A stretch of DNA of 64,000 nucleotides from Blastomussa wellsi (GCA_947652115.1 OX393564.1:3780098-3844097), one strand, 5' to 3'; shown: positions 12,501-24,763, counted from the stretch's first letter. Notes: generated by a model not told the origin, from the sequence alone. Made by a program: numbers and translations.

Positions 12501-12970
12501 AAACATTTTGCCGTTTCCCAAATCACGCGATCAGCAAAAATTGTCTTAAGACATGTGGTAAATGTAAGTAGATATATTCACTTTGATGTGAAGTATATGA
12601 TTGAAATAATTCATATTTGAACTGCGGATGTAAATGAAAGTGACGAATGATCATCACCGTGAATTTCCAATTAAAGCAGTTGGAAAGAAGAAGCCTGAAA
12701 AAATTCAGGGCTTCAACGGGATTCGAACCCGTCATCCGCGAATATCGGTGCGATGCTCTACCAACTAAGACATGAAGCCACACATTGTGATCTAAGTTAA
12801 GCCGCACCCAATTTTTTGAATATTTATACTGCGAGTACATTATATATATACGTTATATATACCGCCACTGTTAAAATATCATCTAATCGTCTAATCTTGT
12901 CCCGGTCAATGTTATGCAGTGCAATTTTTTTAAATGAATTTAAATGTTTTTCCTTTGTTGTATAGGTTGA
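9562..12970 (+). CDS. ShK gene 2: small secreted protein with two ShK domains (104 aa, complete)
   Basis: Six exons: 9562-9613, 10412-10432, 11131-11238, 11385-11408, 12459-12563 and 12966-12970. The summed CDS is 315 nt, 104 aa. Exon 1 encodes a signal peptide (MNCCIVAILLIVASYCR). Exon 2 is a 7-residue Ala/Gly/Ser linker. Exons 3 and 5 each encode a six-cysteine ShK domain with C-x-K-T-C-G-x-C ends, separated by an 8-residue linker exon. Every intron is phase 1, and the final exon supplies only GT TGA, finishing the last Cys. AATAAA is at 13019. It is the tandem paralogue of the 1251-3790 gene, with short linkers instead of Gly runs. It could be a channel-blocking peptide precursor, a mucus or matrix protein or a developmental secreted factor; sequence alone cannot decide. 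There is no dibasic site between the domains in the linker. Confidence 0.85.
9912..10058. mobile_element. Palindromic MITE in intron 1 of ShK gene 2
   Basis: Arms gaagcctaagccatgtatta (9914) and its near-perfect inverse (ending 10056) extend about 55 bp inward through taaaacac. Two opposed short open frames here (9926-10159 and others) are by-products of the palindrome. Confidence 0.7.
12090..12250. repeat. Fold-back repeat in intron 4 of ShK gene 2
   Basis: The centre cctgttatcga-tcatggac-tcgataacagtacagg is inverted about 12178-12206, and gacgtcagttttt / gaaaactgacttca flank it as outer arms. This is consistent with a small palindromic element. Confidence 0.5.
12612..12781 (-). mobile_element. 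tRNA-headed SINE copy
   Basis: Read on the minus strand from about 12781, the head has acceptor halves GGCTTCA and TGAAGCC that pair perfectly, a box A-like TAGTTGGTAGAGC and a canonical box B GGTTCGAATCC. Pairing in the anticodon arm is broken. A tRNA-unrelated tail follows (ttttttcaggcttc ... aattggaaattcac). It sits in the last intron of ShK gene 2, opposite to the gene. A functional tRNA is unlikely. Confidence 0.75.
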
Positions 12971-13018
12971 ACTCAAGCTCAACATGGAATGACTCCTGTT
13001 GTAGTTGACAAAAAACAC

Positions 13019-13024
13019 AATAAA
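13019..13024 (+). promoter_or_regulatory. Polyadenylation signal of ShK gene 2
   Basis: AATAAA (cacaataaagc) 49 bp after the TGA at 12968-12970. The context is shared with the paralogue's signal at 3842. Confidence 0.7.
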
Positions 13025-13312
13025 GCATTAGTGCTAATGAGAATTTTGTGAATGAAATCGATCTGTTTTGGTGCATGTGATGTTAATTATTTATGCAGCG
13101 TATTTTCCATATGCAAATGTTAATAAATTCGCCTTACAGATAAACAAATGCATCAAACAAATGCCCAATCATTGGCGAACAAGTTGTGATTATTTTTGTG
13201 ACATTACCGGTTACCATAGTCACAGCATAATTAGTTTGAACACCCTTAGTTTTAGATTAAAGTGTTCATAACTAAACAAGTTAGAGATTTGAAATATAAT
13301 TTGGTTCCGAGA

Positions 13313-13346
13313 GCTGACGTTTCGAGCGTTAGCCCTTCGTCGGAGC
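13313..13346 (-). ncRNA. Hammerhead-ribozyme-like motif (probably mutated), Penelope-type
   Basis: On the minus strand the segment reads CCGACGA, then AGGGCTAACGCT, then CGAAAC, then GTCAGC. This matches the order of a minimal type I hammerhead: CUGANGA box, stem-loop II, GAAA box, stem III. Such motifs occur in the terminal repeats of Penelope-like retroelements of cnidarians. Here the normally invariant U of CUGANGA is C, so this copy is probably inactive. Surrounding bases (ttggttccgaga upstream, tctgaaaccacttctatgtcg downstream on the plus strand) look like the element's repeat body. Confidence 0.55.
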
Positions 13347-16030
13347 AAGTTTTGAAAGTCAAGGTGGCTCTGAAACCACTTCTATGTCGAACTTCAATAT
13401 AATTTTATATATATATAGGCGCAAAACATTTTTACCCAAGCTAATCAAAGGCATAGATTGGATTTTTCATATGGAGTTGGTCACACTTTGTCATACCCAA
13501 GGTACTTATCCGATTGTCAAGTCGACATACTCGCAGGAGCGTTTCGGTTGGATACTGTAAGTGTTAGGGAGGAACACGCATTCGAAATAGCTGCACACAT
13601 GAGTTACATACCATGTAATATAAATAATTACCCTTCATTAGTGTCACTGATCATTAGTCAAAATGTATTTAGTACGAGGCATGGTGGATTAGTAGCAGTT
13701 GGGAGGAGGACCTGAAACTGACACCTAGGGACCTCCACCTGTCTATGCCCTTGATGATTTTCCTTTAAAATAAGTACTCCCTTACAATCCATTGTTTAAA
13801 AGCTCCAATATCTATTTGGTTGTTCCAGGAGGAAAATTATAAAGGATTATAATTTCTTGCGTCCAAGGAATCTACGTACCACCCTTCTCCCTCTTATGGC
13901 TTTTTATCCTGAAAGAGCTTCATTTTGGTTTGTGGATCCATTTCCCCCCATTCGTTTTCCAGTTATAGAATTCAGTTATTTTGATTCATGATCTTTAGTT
14001 TTTCATCTTTTTGCAACGTTCGTGCGAGTCTTATGATTACTGGCACTAGAGCCCGTACAATTAGCTTCGTAATTTTAAGCCGTTTTTCTTGATTTATCAG
14101 GAGCCCCTACAGCTCTGAACAATTGCTTCATCGGTGCTCGTGTTTGGGCTAGTCTACTGGTCCTTGCCTGGATATGCCAAGGGAGGTTCTGTTTTGGTTT
14201 CAAGTTCTCTAAACATTAACCTCCATTGGTGTTAAAGTGTTTTGGGTTGTGTTCTGAACTCTATGGCCAGTTGTCCTGCTTGCCCACGCATACCCATCGA
14301 TAGGACATTTAATAAAGTAATCTTTTAATAGTTGAGTTTGTTGAAGTCGAAAAGTGTAAGGTATACATTAAAAAAGGAGATTTGTGGTATCTCAAGTATC
14401 TAGCAACTCGGGTGCTGGTTACTCAATTCTTCGTAACAAAGATTGCTGGAGAGTCCGGGTATTGATCACGGTACCTTCATAATTCACCCTATTCTCCCAC
14501 GTCATAGATACTTTTCATAAATGGCCGCCAATCTATAAATTATTTTGTATAAATTTTAATTAGTCCCACTAACCTCGTTTGAAAGTAAAATTTGTTTGCA
14601 ATTATATACGAACTCCCAAAAAACGCAGCCATTTATTAAAAGGGTGCATCTTGGTCACACATGAGTCCGTTACGTTTTGTCTGTATGTACTTTATTGTTT
14701 TAACTAAATACTAGTTTAAATATTTTTAATACAACATTTTTTTATTGTAAATTTTACTTTCTTTCTTTGTTTCACTTCGCTTTCCTTTTTTGACTTATTT
14801 TTACTTACTTCGCTCCATTTCACTTCACTTCACGTTATTCGTGGTTTAATTTACTTTTAAAGTCCTTTAAAGTTTATCTAATTAAAATTATCACTCTTTT
14901 TCGTTTTCCTGGTGACGGTATCCGGTCCATTTCAAGAACTGATTTACCCTTCAAAACAAACAAACAAACAAACAAACAATTTTATCTTTCAAACCGTACA
15001 AAACAGCATCAACAAACATTTTTGCTCCGGTGTGATGCAGGATAAACAGCTCATTTCCGAGTTTTCTTTTCCCTCAGTGTCAAAACGAGTCTAAGTCCGA
15101 AGCCATTCAAAATCTGCCTGCTCATTTTCATGCAAAGCAAACTCATAGTTTTGAAACGAAGGTAAAAGGAATCTTGGAAATGGCCTATTAGGCTATTCCC
15201 TTAACAGCGAATGCAATAACAAGTGTGATAGATAGGTAAATCCTTTTTTTGCATTGCTTCAAGTTTATACATATTTTTAGAAATTGTGTTAATTGAGGCT
15301 GCACTATCTCATATGTTTCAGCTGGGTGTGGGAAATTGATCCGTGGGTGTGAGAAATCGAAGTTTTCGACCCGCAGAAAGTGAAAGACGTGAGAATCCCA
15401 CATGACGCATAATGCGTGAGAGTTGCGGAGATGTATACTGACCTAAGGACTAAATAATCTGTCAATTGCTGCACGGATATATGCCTGTTTTGAACTGACG
15501 GAGAATTAGAGAGTCATTGATCTTCGAAGATAAAGACAATACTGTGGCAAAAAGTTTGCTACTTCGCCTTCTACATTAATTGTGCTCGTTTGAAAGGTTC
15601 TTCTACTGGAACAAAGTAAACAAACCTTGTCCAAGCATAAGACAACAAACTTTGCAGAATTTTAAGCATAATTTGTGGTGAAACTAGTTTCACTTTCTGG
15701 GCAAAATAGTGTTAGTGAAACTTCCCCTAAACGCCGTGTTGATGTCTTGAAAACATTTGCTCGTTTTTTTGTATTTCTACAAGCAGTTCCGATTGAATTT
15801 TTCGCATCGCACCTCGTGCTTCTTTGTAGAGTTTGGTTGTTTGCTTTAACGGTAAAATGCTTGGTCAACTTAAGGATGATGGCTCGGATCAATAACGGAG
15901 GGGACCAATCAGAAAACTAGAAAATCATTATCCAGAGGTTGAAGTTTACTCATTCCACATACCCACCGCGCGCTCCTGGAATAATTGATAATTAATAAAT
16001 AACAAGTTAGTAATACGAAAATAATATACG
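13347..16030. other. Region expected to hold the 3' end of the metalloproteinase gene; otherwise unassigned
   Basis: The ShK exon of the minus-strand metalloproteinase ends at 16039 with a phase-1 donor, so at least one terminal exon should lie below it. Two acceptor-like sites would give an early stop in phase 1 (near 13915 and 13713, both ...tttcag on the minus strand), but neither is convincing. An (AAAC)n run occurs at 14955-14979. The open frames at 13458-13715 and 15662-15920 carry no domain I recognise. Confidence 0.4.
14955..14979. repeat. (AAAC)n simple repeat
   Basis: About six AAAC units in a row. Confidence 0.9.
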
Positions 16031-16038
16031 TTACCCAC

Positions 16039-19000
16039 CAGCATTGCAGTTATTGTTACTGCAAGTTGTCTGGCAGTTTTTAAACACATATTGCACCTTG
16101 CAGATTTGGTGTTTCCTATAAATCTCGCACCTCTTCTTAGAAAACTTATTGGGAAGACAGGATGCTAAAAACAGATAAATATTTCATATCGTCACGATAA
16201 ACTTTAAAGCGTAGCAATGCTTTTGAGACCGTATTAGCACGATATTAAAATACAGTGATTGACAGTCGATTTCCTTTTAATACTCTCGATCTTTTGACTT
16301 ACATTGTGGTACTGTAATGATCTTCTTGGCGTTCAAAGTTGATAAAGATGAGCTTTAGCTAATTGAAAAGACCCCCAAAAATATTACCTACATACCTTCC
16401 TTTAATGTTCTGGGTTAAATTCGTCTACAATTTCCGTTAATGTTCAACGTTTTCAGATTAATTTTTGACTATTTCCCTTTTCTTAATAGAGCCGATGCCT
16501 CAAGTGAAGCAGACTGTCAGTGGTGCGGCCGCGTTATTTTGGCGCGAAACTCTGAGCGATACAATTAATTTTAAATTGTTCAACTAGCGATGCAATTTTG
16601 GGATAAACTGTTCTGCTGTCAACCAATCAGTTGCGAGTATTTACGGGCTTTATTATTGGTTGAAAAATTGTGTCTTGTAGGAGGTACAATTAAGGCAGCC
16701 AGTGTTCTGATAATGGTAAGTTGAAATTCAAAACAGTAAAAACGACGAAAATGGATAGCGGATCCACGTGCTGCTATACCGCGCAAACAGTCGCCTATAA
16801 TCGCTTAGAAAATTTCTGCGAATTCGGTTGTAATTAGGGCCGTTTGACTACCACAAAAAACGTTAAACTGTAACAATCGTTAACGCGTGGTGGTTCCACT
16901 ACAGTATTATCAGGGGCGGATCCAGAAAATTCAGATAGAGGACCAATACACTCCCCCTCTCCCAAACGCAATGAAAAAGTCGTCTTTCCTGGAGATGCCG
17001 CTTAGAGAAATCTGAGAGCATTAATTTTGTAACCAATCGTCATATCCTTAAAAAGGGAGTTGGCCCCCTGCCCCCCCCCCCCCCCCCCTCATAAATCCGC
17101 CCATGATTATTGTTGGCTTATACTTACAGACACCCAGGCCAGCTGAAAGAAAGAAGAAAGAAGGGAGTTCAAATGAGGCAACGTCATATAGTTAAACTGG
17201 TCGTCTTTTAAGGATTCTTACAAACAAAATCTGCTAACGAAATCTTAAATTAGCCTTTTGGGGGGCGGCGGTGAGATTTTGCAATGCGAAAATGGATGTC
17301 GTGGCGTGGTCATTTCAATTGGTAATTTGACAACTCTGGAATGAGGCTAACAACTTTACTATTGGATATGGATTTTGATTTGCCTGTTGACGGCCAAATT
17401 TTGTAGAACTGATCCGAAATAGCATATGCTGATTTTTGGATTTATTCGGCGAGATGGTGACTTATTGGATATAAGAAAAGTAGGGAAAGCATTCATTACC
17501 CATGCTTTTAAAATCTATTGAATGCATGGAAAATGGCTGAACTTCTAAATGTTCTAATGAGATAGTGCTGATACAACGAAAAACAGAACCTACCACATTG
17601 GCCACAGGTTTTCGGACATTTTTTCCGTATGGAATCACCGAACTGAATGTCGTTACATTTGTCTTTATAAATACTGCAAAAAACGTTTTTGTCAAGGCAT
17701 TGTGCTGCAAAAAAAAAAACAGAACAACAATTTGTTACTTATGGTTCGCTGTGAAAGTACGTATTTCCATGCACGTGCAAAACTGAGAAAAAATTAAAGA
17801 ATGGTGGTGTTAAAAGCCACAGCCATGCTTGGGTTTATGGAATTGCCCTATCTATACATTTCAAATGGCTAATAAAAGAATATTTTCACAGGACAACCCT
17901 TCAGTACAGTAATACTGTTACCAATTGGGTTTGGTCAAAAAAGAAAAAAAAAGTGAAAGTCACGCGACATTAAAAACCTGTAAGTGCAAATTGGCAATCA
18001 AACTTCAATCCAAATTCTTGCCGTAGAGCATCCAAGGGTAGTTGACGCAAATTTGGCTCCGAGTTGTTCACTCAAATTTCTAAGCATTTTCGTGTGTATT
18101 TCACGAGAAATTATCTCTTTCACTCTGATCTGTAAAGATCTTTTCCTCCTGGAGGGATTGAGTACAAGGGATGCTTTTTGGCCAAAGATGATGATGTCAG
18201 AAGTGGAACAAAGGTAAATGTGAACTCGTCAAGGCCGGTTTTTCCCGTGTCCTACACTCCAACAAAACAGCCTACCCCTATTCTGGCTTATTTAACTCAT
18301 CCATCCTCAGAAGCCCTAATTGACATTTATTTACTTACAAGGGGTAATGTTCGGTTTTGCGGTTCCCTGAGCTGCAAAGCAAAAATGCCAAATAGTAGAT
18401 CAGTCAAGTTTAAAATAAGCAATCAGCAAAAGGGACGCCAATAAACAAATAGAAACGAGGCTGTTTTAGTTTAGATTAAACGTTAATATGAGAAAAATTA
18501 AACAACTTGGAAACTGGTTGATTACCTGCATACTACATTCAGCTTTCTCTAAAACGGCTACCATCGGGACACCTACCCCGCTGTACTTCTAAATATCCGG
18601 CTCATAGAGAGCTTAGATGCAGTTAAAGGGACACTGTCAAGGCTGACTATAGAAATTTTTATGTTCTAATTTCCATATTATTGTGCCAAATGCCACCAAA
18701 TACACGAATAAATTTGATAAAAAGATCCAACATAGCAAGATAGAATATGTATTTTGGGGAAATAGTACACGATTACAAGGATGGAAGTGGTTGCAATTCA
18801 TCAAAATGTATTTCTGGACAGGATATTTAGAAATCAAAGGTAAAATTCTGGCAAAATTTTGAATATTTTATTAGCTATGTTTTCGTCTTAGTCACAACTT
18901 TAAGCATTTTTAATTTCTTCTTCTATTTCAAGGCAATAAAGCAAGAGTACAGCAAGCTACAGGCCATACCTATTAAAGTGCGATATACCAGGCGTGACAG

Positions 19001-22000
19001 TGTCCCCTTAAATGACTGAAAAAAGGATGCGAAGGACCCAAATTCTGCCCATTTTTTCAGAGGTGTCCGTTAAGAGATTACCTTGCGCGAAAAGAATGGG
19101 AAGTGAATGGAATGCGAGTTTGCTTTGCAAACAGATTGTTTGAAACAAGACTTCGTTACCTACCGTAAATGAAATCTATTGCGTGCTTCTCATCGTCGGT
19201 GAGTTTCATGTTCGGATCATACCCTTTGTATGTTTCGTGCATGATGGCTGAGGTGTGACCGGAATGCTTTAACCCGAGCAGATGTCCAATTTCATGAAGC
19301 GCAACCGAGTAAAAGTTTATTCCACTGAAGATACCATCGGTGTATGTTTCGTCGTCGTCAAAGTGCACTGTCCCGCTTTCAGGGAAGAATGCATGTGCGA
19401 GTGACCCCCCTGCGTCATCGAAGGCGGATGAACAAGGGACGTGACCTTTGGAGAAGAATCTTTAGGAGAAGATTAAAGAATATATTAGACGGGGATATAA
19501 TGGTCATTGGGAAAATTGGCCATTTTCTAAACGAGCAGAGAAAAACTGGCTGGCCTTGGGTTGAAAAGTGAATCCTACCACCAAAAGAGCATTCAAGCTT
19601 TAGACAGATTGTGAAATTTGATCTTGATTAGAGTAAAGGGAATTCAATGATGAATTCAATCCCTGAAACAAGAGAGTCTAGCCTGAGTATGGAATGGAAG
19701 GAAGCCTGTGGTCCCTCCAACCATACAAACTGTACTACGTTTTTGCCTTTAACCCAAATTTAATGCCCTTACTCGTTCCCAGTTGTCTTCTCGAAAAGGA
19801 AATGGTTAATTGGTTTGCTGTTGTTATTTACTTCCTTTTGCATTGACTTTAATATCTTTAAATTCTTAGTATAGTTTATTTAGTTATTGTAAAGAATTAT
19901 TCAAGTTTCCTCATCTTCGTTTTATTGTTATTAATAGTATCATTATCATTATCATTATTATTATTAATTAGATATGTTATTTGTGATTTCACCACTTGTT
20001 AATTGATTTGCATTTCACGCTGCAAAGAATTGAACAAACTATTTACTTATTGGGATTGTGGTATTTTCGGTAGTCCTCAGTGATCCACATACAATAGAAG
20101 TCTTTTGTCATAACTATACTGGCTCGCTCTACGAGAAAATATTTCGCGATGCCAAAATTATTACTTTTCGAATTTCCCTGAACGACAAGATGGTTTTCGA
20201 TGTTCTTCAAAAGAAAATAATGAAGTTTTGAAGTCCAAGCAGCTGAATACCCTCACCTCACCATTTTCTTACAGCACATGGAAAACCATCTTCATGTAGT
20301 GGGTATAAATGGAACATGGAAAACCATCTTATACTGGGTAAACCATCTCATAGTGGGTAAATGGAACATGGAAAACCATCTTACAGTGGGTAAATGAAAC
20401 ATGGAAAAGCATCTTCTGGTTGATAAATTCAGTTACCTATTATATTGTTCTGCACTACTTACGATATTGTAATATCCGCACTGTTGCTAGAGCCGGTGAC
20501 ATCAGTGAAAGTCAAAGGGCTAATTATTTTCCACTGCCTGAAAGCCTTCTCCATAATACTACGTTGCTGAGCAGGGGTCAGTCCGCCCTTTGACGCATAG
20601 TTGTGGAACCTATAATCGAGTTGGAGCTTCGACCATTTGGTTCCCGAAACTGCAAACCTCTTCCTTCTTCGAATTCCTGAAATGCAGTAGAGAAATTTTC
20701 AATTCAAAGTAATAACTCTGGCCAATCACAAAGAATGCAGACAAAGCAATGAACAAGTCAAAACTCATGGTAAATACATGAAGCGGGCGCGCGAGCGAGT
20801 AACTATTAGTTTTGGCCGTACTCCTGATTAGCTGGGAAAGTGGCGCGAATTTTTGAACAAATCACTGAACCGTACAAAACCAAGGAAAACTCGAATTGCT
20901 TTGGGAATAGACCATATTCACGATAGCCGCCACGATGGTTTAAATATTGTAATGCAAATTAGCCACGTTGTCTGCCTGCGGAGCAAACATTGAAATGATG
21001 CCGTTTCTTGGAAAATCGGACGGTCTGAATAGTAAATTATCTACAGTAAAGCCACATTTGAGTTATGGGATATAACGATTTCATTATAAGGCTAGTTTGA
21101 AATAGTTACTCGATGCCTTGACTTTTTTTAACTACGCAAGCCATTTTCTTTTTTATAAAGTTCCAAAACTGCATTAAAATTAGAACATTTAAACCCCAAA
21201 ACAGAAACCAAAGCATGGCTATGAAAAAATGTTAGACACGACAGTGTGTTTCCCTATTTCCGGACACTTTTTGCATAAACCGTAATATCTAACCTCAAAA
21301 CAACACAAACAAGCTGAAATTTAGCCACAAGTTAGCTCCCACTTTTGGTAAGTAGGTCGTAAAGTTTCCTCGCCTTAAGCTCTTTGGATTCTCGTAATTT
21401 TGGAAAGAGTTCGTCAAGTTGGATGCCCTATTTCCGGACAGGGTGTCCTATTTCCGGACGATCGTTACGAGATAAATACTCCGCTTTTCTTGGGAACATT
21501 CCTCTCCCTTGTGGCAAAATATATCTTATAAAAGTTGAATAAAGAAACATTCATTTAAAAGATTACTTTTTGTCCGAAATCGAAAGCTTTTTCTTTTCAT
21601 TATTTAGCGAAGAAGTCATCCATAGTTTGGAAACCACTCAAGCCGACATATTTGATTTGTATCACGGTAAGACGAGGAAGACTGGCGTCTTATTTATTAG
21701 ACACTGGACTGGACTTGGAATGCATGGAAAACAACACGCAAGTATTTTTTCCAATTTCAGGTAAGTTGAAATTACGAAAGGGAGTCATAAGAATGCTTGT
21801 CTTTCAACGACTCTTCGGTAACATTGCATTTAAAACAGAAACTAGTTTGTTATCGTTAGGTGTCCGGAAATAGGCACACCTCACCAAAAATGCAAGTAAA
21901 CTCTTTTGTGGTCAAGTTCGAAGATACGAAACTGAAAACGAAAAATTCTTATATGCTGACAAACCTAGTCATTTAACCTTTACTTATGTCCAAAAAGAAG

Positions 22001-24659
22001 TTTAATCTGTATCGCATTTTGAGAGAACAGACCGCTTAACTGTAAATAGGTTATTCGACCCACGCTAAAAATCACATTTTAATACGAAGAAACAAATTTT
22101 ATCTACCTCGACTGAAAACTTGAATGTTCCCGCCTAAACAGAGTGTGGCTTGGTCACGAGGGTATCAAACTAAAGCTGATTAGTCGATAAGTGTTCCCAA
22201 CATATTGATCGGATTTGATTTATTGTTTCAACGAAATACGGAATCGTTAAGTCGAAGTGTCCGGAAATAGGGGTGTCCGGGAAATAGGGCAATATATTGG
22301 AAGAAACCAGCTGAAATTTTTCAATTTAGGCTTGTTTGCCCCTCATCATAAATCCACGTGCCTAATTTGCATTACAATATGAAAACAAACATGGTGGCTA
22401 TCGTGAATAAGGTCTATTCAACTAAAAAGGACTTAACCAGACTTTTTAACTAGTCTTGGACAAATTTCGGACAAGAATTTCTGACATTTTACTTTTAACA
22501 TATCTTGCAAATTTGTGCCTATATTAAACGAATCAGATGGAAGAAACATTTGTGAAAATGATCGGTAGCGCTGAAAATGGAAAAATAGTATCTTCATTTG
22601 AACAACTACTTTATGCTTAAGTTATCTGGTATATTTTTCAAAGTTATTTCACCAATGATTAATTGAAGTTAAGCGTGTACTTATGTTTAATTTCCCTTTT
22701 TCCTCTAACTGCTTGTTGTAGTTTAATTAAAGTCAACTAATTTTCTCGTTGCCTTGGCAGCCTCCACTCGGGAATTTCGTCAGTTTATATACAAAAGTTA
22801 GTCACCGGGAAAGAAAAAAATACAGCAAATACCTGGCTCAGTAAAATAGCTTGTTGCCTAAGAACCTCCAGGGTGAAATTTGGCCAAATTTAGAGTAAAC
22901 CATTTCAAAAGAACAATTTCTGGAGATCAGGAAATACTGTGATAAAGTCTTCATTATTTAACCAGGCAGCTCACATCACCATAGGCGTTATTCAGTGAGG
23001 CCCGGCAATGTAATAATTTGAATTTAAATAAGGAAATTATTTAAGTTATAAAATTAAAAGATTTAAAGAATAAACATGTACAGTATCGCGTTTTCTGCTT
23101 GTCCAATTTCTAGCTTCATGTAATTATGAATATCCAAAAGGGGCGCCTTTGTTGGACGAAGCATTCGTGCAGATGACACGCACAGAGTGATGTTGCAAAG
23201 ATGGTATTACACACACTTTACGCATCTTAGTTTCTTACAAAATCCTTACCAAGGTTGGAGCCTTTCTCCTCATCGAGATCTGGGACACCACATCTTGGCT
23301 TGCGCATTTCCGTCAGTGTTTTGGCGTCGAGGTGGCCAGTATCTGGAATATCAGAATTTCGTTGGAAAATTCTCACAGCATCCTTGAAATTGTGATTTCC
23401 ATTTTTCAAAGGTGACAGGTAGCCGTATTCTTTGAGATAATGCTATATGTAAATAAGGGAGAAACAAAATGAAAGGGAAAACGTCCTTTCAGTAATAGTA
23501 TCTAAATCTCTTTATTGATTCCTTTCACTTTTTCTGTGCACCGTATTTTCTCAATTAAACGCCTATCCTCGAATAAACGCTGGGTCTCCACGGTAGAGTC
23601 GTAAATTGTCCCCTGAAGGCTTTATTAGACGTATGATAAGCTACAGGTATAACGGAAGGATGCATGACTGCAAAAAAAGTGATGAAATTAAAACACCATT
23701 GCTTCGTGACAGAAGAGCTCAAATAAACTACGGGAGCCAAATAAACGCCGTGTCCACCAGGCCAACTTTGAAATAAACGTTAGTTAGCTGATGGCGTTTA
23801 AATGATCGAAAATATAAGGTATGTTGTCTTCATCATCAGTAAGCATGCGTTCAAAGGCAGATGTTAAAAACAAAGCAAAAGATCTAGAGTGTATGTCCCA
23901 TCTGAGCTATTTAGGCCGTCAAACCTAACCCTGGGAATAAAATGCACATACAGCAAAAAGCGTTTTGGGTTTAACTACTTGAAGCTTACCAAGCCTTACC
24001 ATTTTGAAACCAATTTAACAACCTCTTGTTAAGTTTCGCAGTAGATCTAGCAGATTTTTTTTATTATCAGTATCAACGTATTTCAATTGAGGAAATTTCA
24101 TATTTGAATTAGTCAAGAGGGTAGATGGTGATGGAGACTTTTAAAAAGTTATATTTTTCATCGGTATGCGATAAATGTAGATCTGAAATATTATTCCTTA
24201 AAAAATTATTCGAAATAAATGTCTCTGAGCAGCACCTTTAGTTTTAACGTTCATTTGTACAAATGCACTTCTGATGACAGCTGAAAGAAATATGCGAGGA
24301 GTCTTTTGATGCTCTCAGTGTACGTTAACGTTATGTTTAAAAAGACAACAAACGATTAACAGAAGAAACGAGTAGTAAAATGTATGCTAAAAGCCATCCC
24401 GAGTAGTACAGTGTACTCAAAATTTTTGGAAGCGCAGTGTTTGTATTTCGATACGTTGGCAAACAGGCATTTGGCCGGCTTGGTCACCCGAGTATTGGCC
24501 AGGTCTTTAAATAAGAGATAAAACGGGGGAAAAACGCTCAAGATTTATACGTACCACCGCGAAACGAGCCTCCTTTGCGCTTTCTGGAGTTCCCTCGAGT
24601 GTCGTAAGACATGAGGCAAGAAAAACCAATCGCAAAATCTGCGACGGTTGCATGGTCAT
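16039..24659 (-). CDS. Secreted matrix metalloproteinase with furin site and C-terminal ShK domain
   Basis: Minus-strand exons: 24659-24555 (signal peptide, MTMQPSQILRLVFLASC), 23442-23250 (propeptide with cysteine switch KPRCGVPD), 20676-20463 (furin-type RRRKR before the mature enzyme, then TKWSKLQLDYRF), 19459-19164 (catalytic zinc site HEIGHLLGLKH, Met-turn SAIMHE, ends DFIYG) and 16164-16039 (ShK-like domain with six Cys). Phases are 0,1,2,1,1 and fit throughout. Two further candidate microexons in the hinge keep phase: 17142-17128 (15 nt) and 16311-16303 (9 nt), both with perfect AG/GTAAGT borders. The 3' end is not resolved and no hemopexin repeats were seen. MMPs cleave extracellular matrix proteins after zymogen activation; the furin motif predicts activation in the secretory pathway. 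The start could also be the Met codon at 24653. Confidence 0.88.
16912..17105. mobile_element. Non-autonomous element with GGGCGGAT ends and internal poly-C
   Basis: Starts cagggGCGGATccag (16912) and ends aaatCCGCccatga (17105), an inverted pair. It carries a long C-run near 17072-17090. Related to copies at 3116 and 43128. It lies in a metalloproteinase intron. Confidence 0.5.
18623..19011. mobile_element. TTAA-flanked MITE (Kolobok-like)
   Basis: The element 18627-19007 begins AGGGACACTGTCA and ends TGACAGTGTCCCC, with TTAA at 18623-18626 and again at 19008-19011. A TTAA target duplication and GGG-type ends fit Kolobok (or piggyBac) derivatives. It sits in the intron after the catalytic exon of the metalloproteinase and has no coding capacity. 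Confidence 0.75.
20277..20415. repeat. Short imperfect tandem repeat (~40-bp units)
   Basis: Three to four units contain acatggaaaaccatctt followed by a gtgggtaaatg variant. Located in an intron of the metalloproteinase. Confidence 0.65.
20906..22421. mobile_element. 1.5-kb DNA transposon remnant with ~60-bp terminal inverted repeats
   Basis: The left end (atagaccatattcacgatag... to 20968) and right end (...ctatcgtgaataaggtctat, to about 22421) are inverted over about 60 bp with small indels, including a shared attgtaatgcaaatta block. Inside are several copies of CTATTTCCGGACA in both orientations (21250, 21430, 21447, 21858, 22258, 22273). Short open frames (21570-21764, 21652-21873) have no transposase motif, so it is non-autonomous or decayed. 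It lies between metalloproteinase exons at 20676 and 23250. Confidence 0.6.
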
Positions 24660-24763
24660 CGCAAGTTCCCTTCTTCCTTCTTCAGTTCTTACAGGGAATT
24701 CAATTATCGTGCCCTTGAAGGCACCCCCGAGGAAAAATAACTGGCCTTGGGAGGATTTTGTTC

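Noticed and set aside
12523..12840. Minus-strand 105-aa frame
   Set aside because: Consists of the SINE (SNPVEALNFFRLL is the translated tRNA-like region); not a gene.
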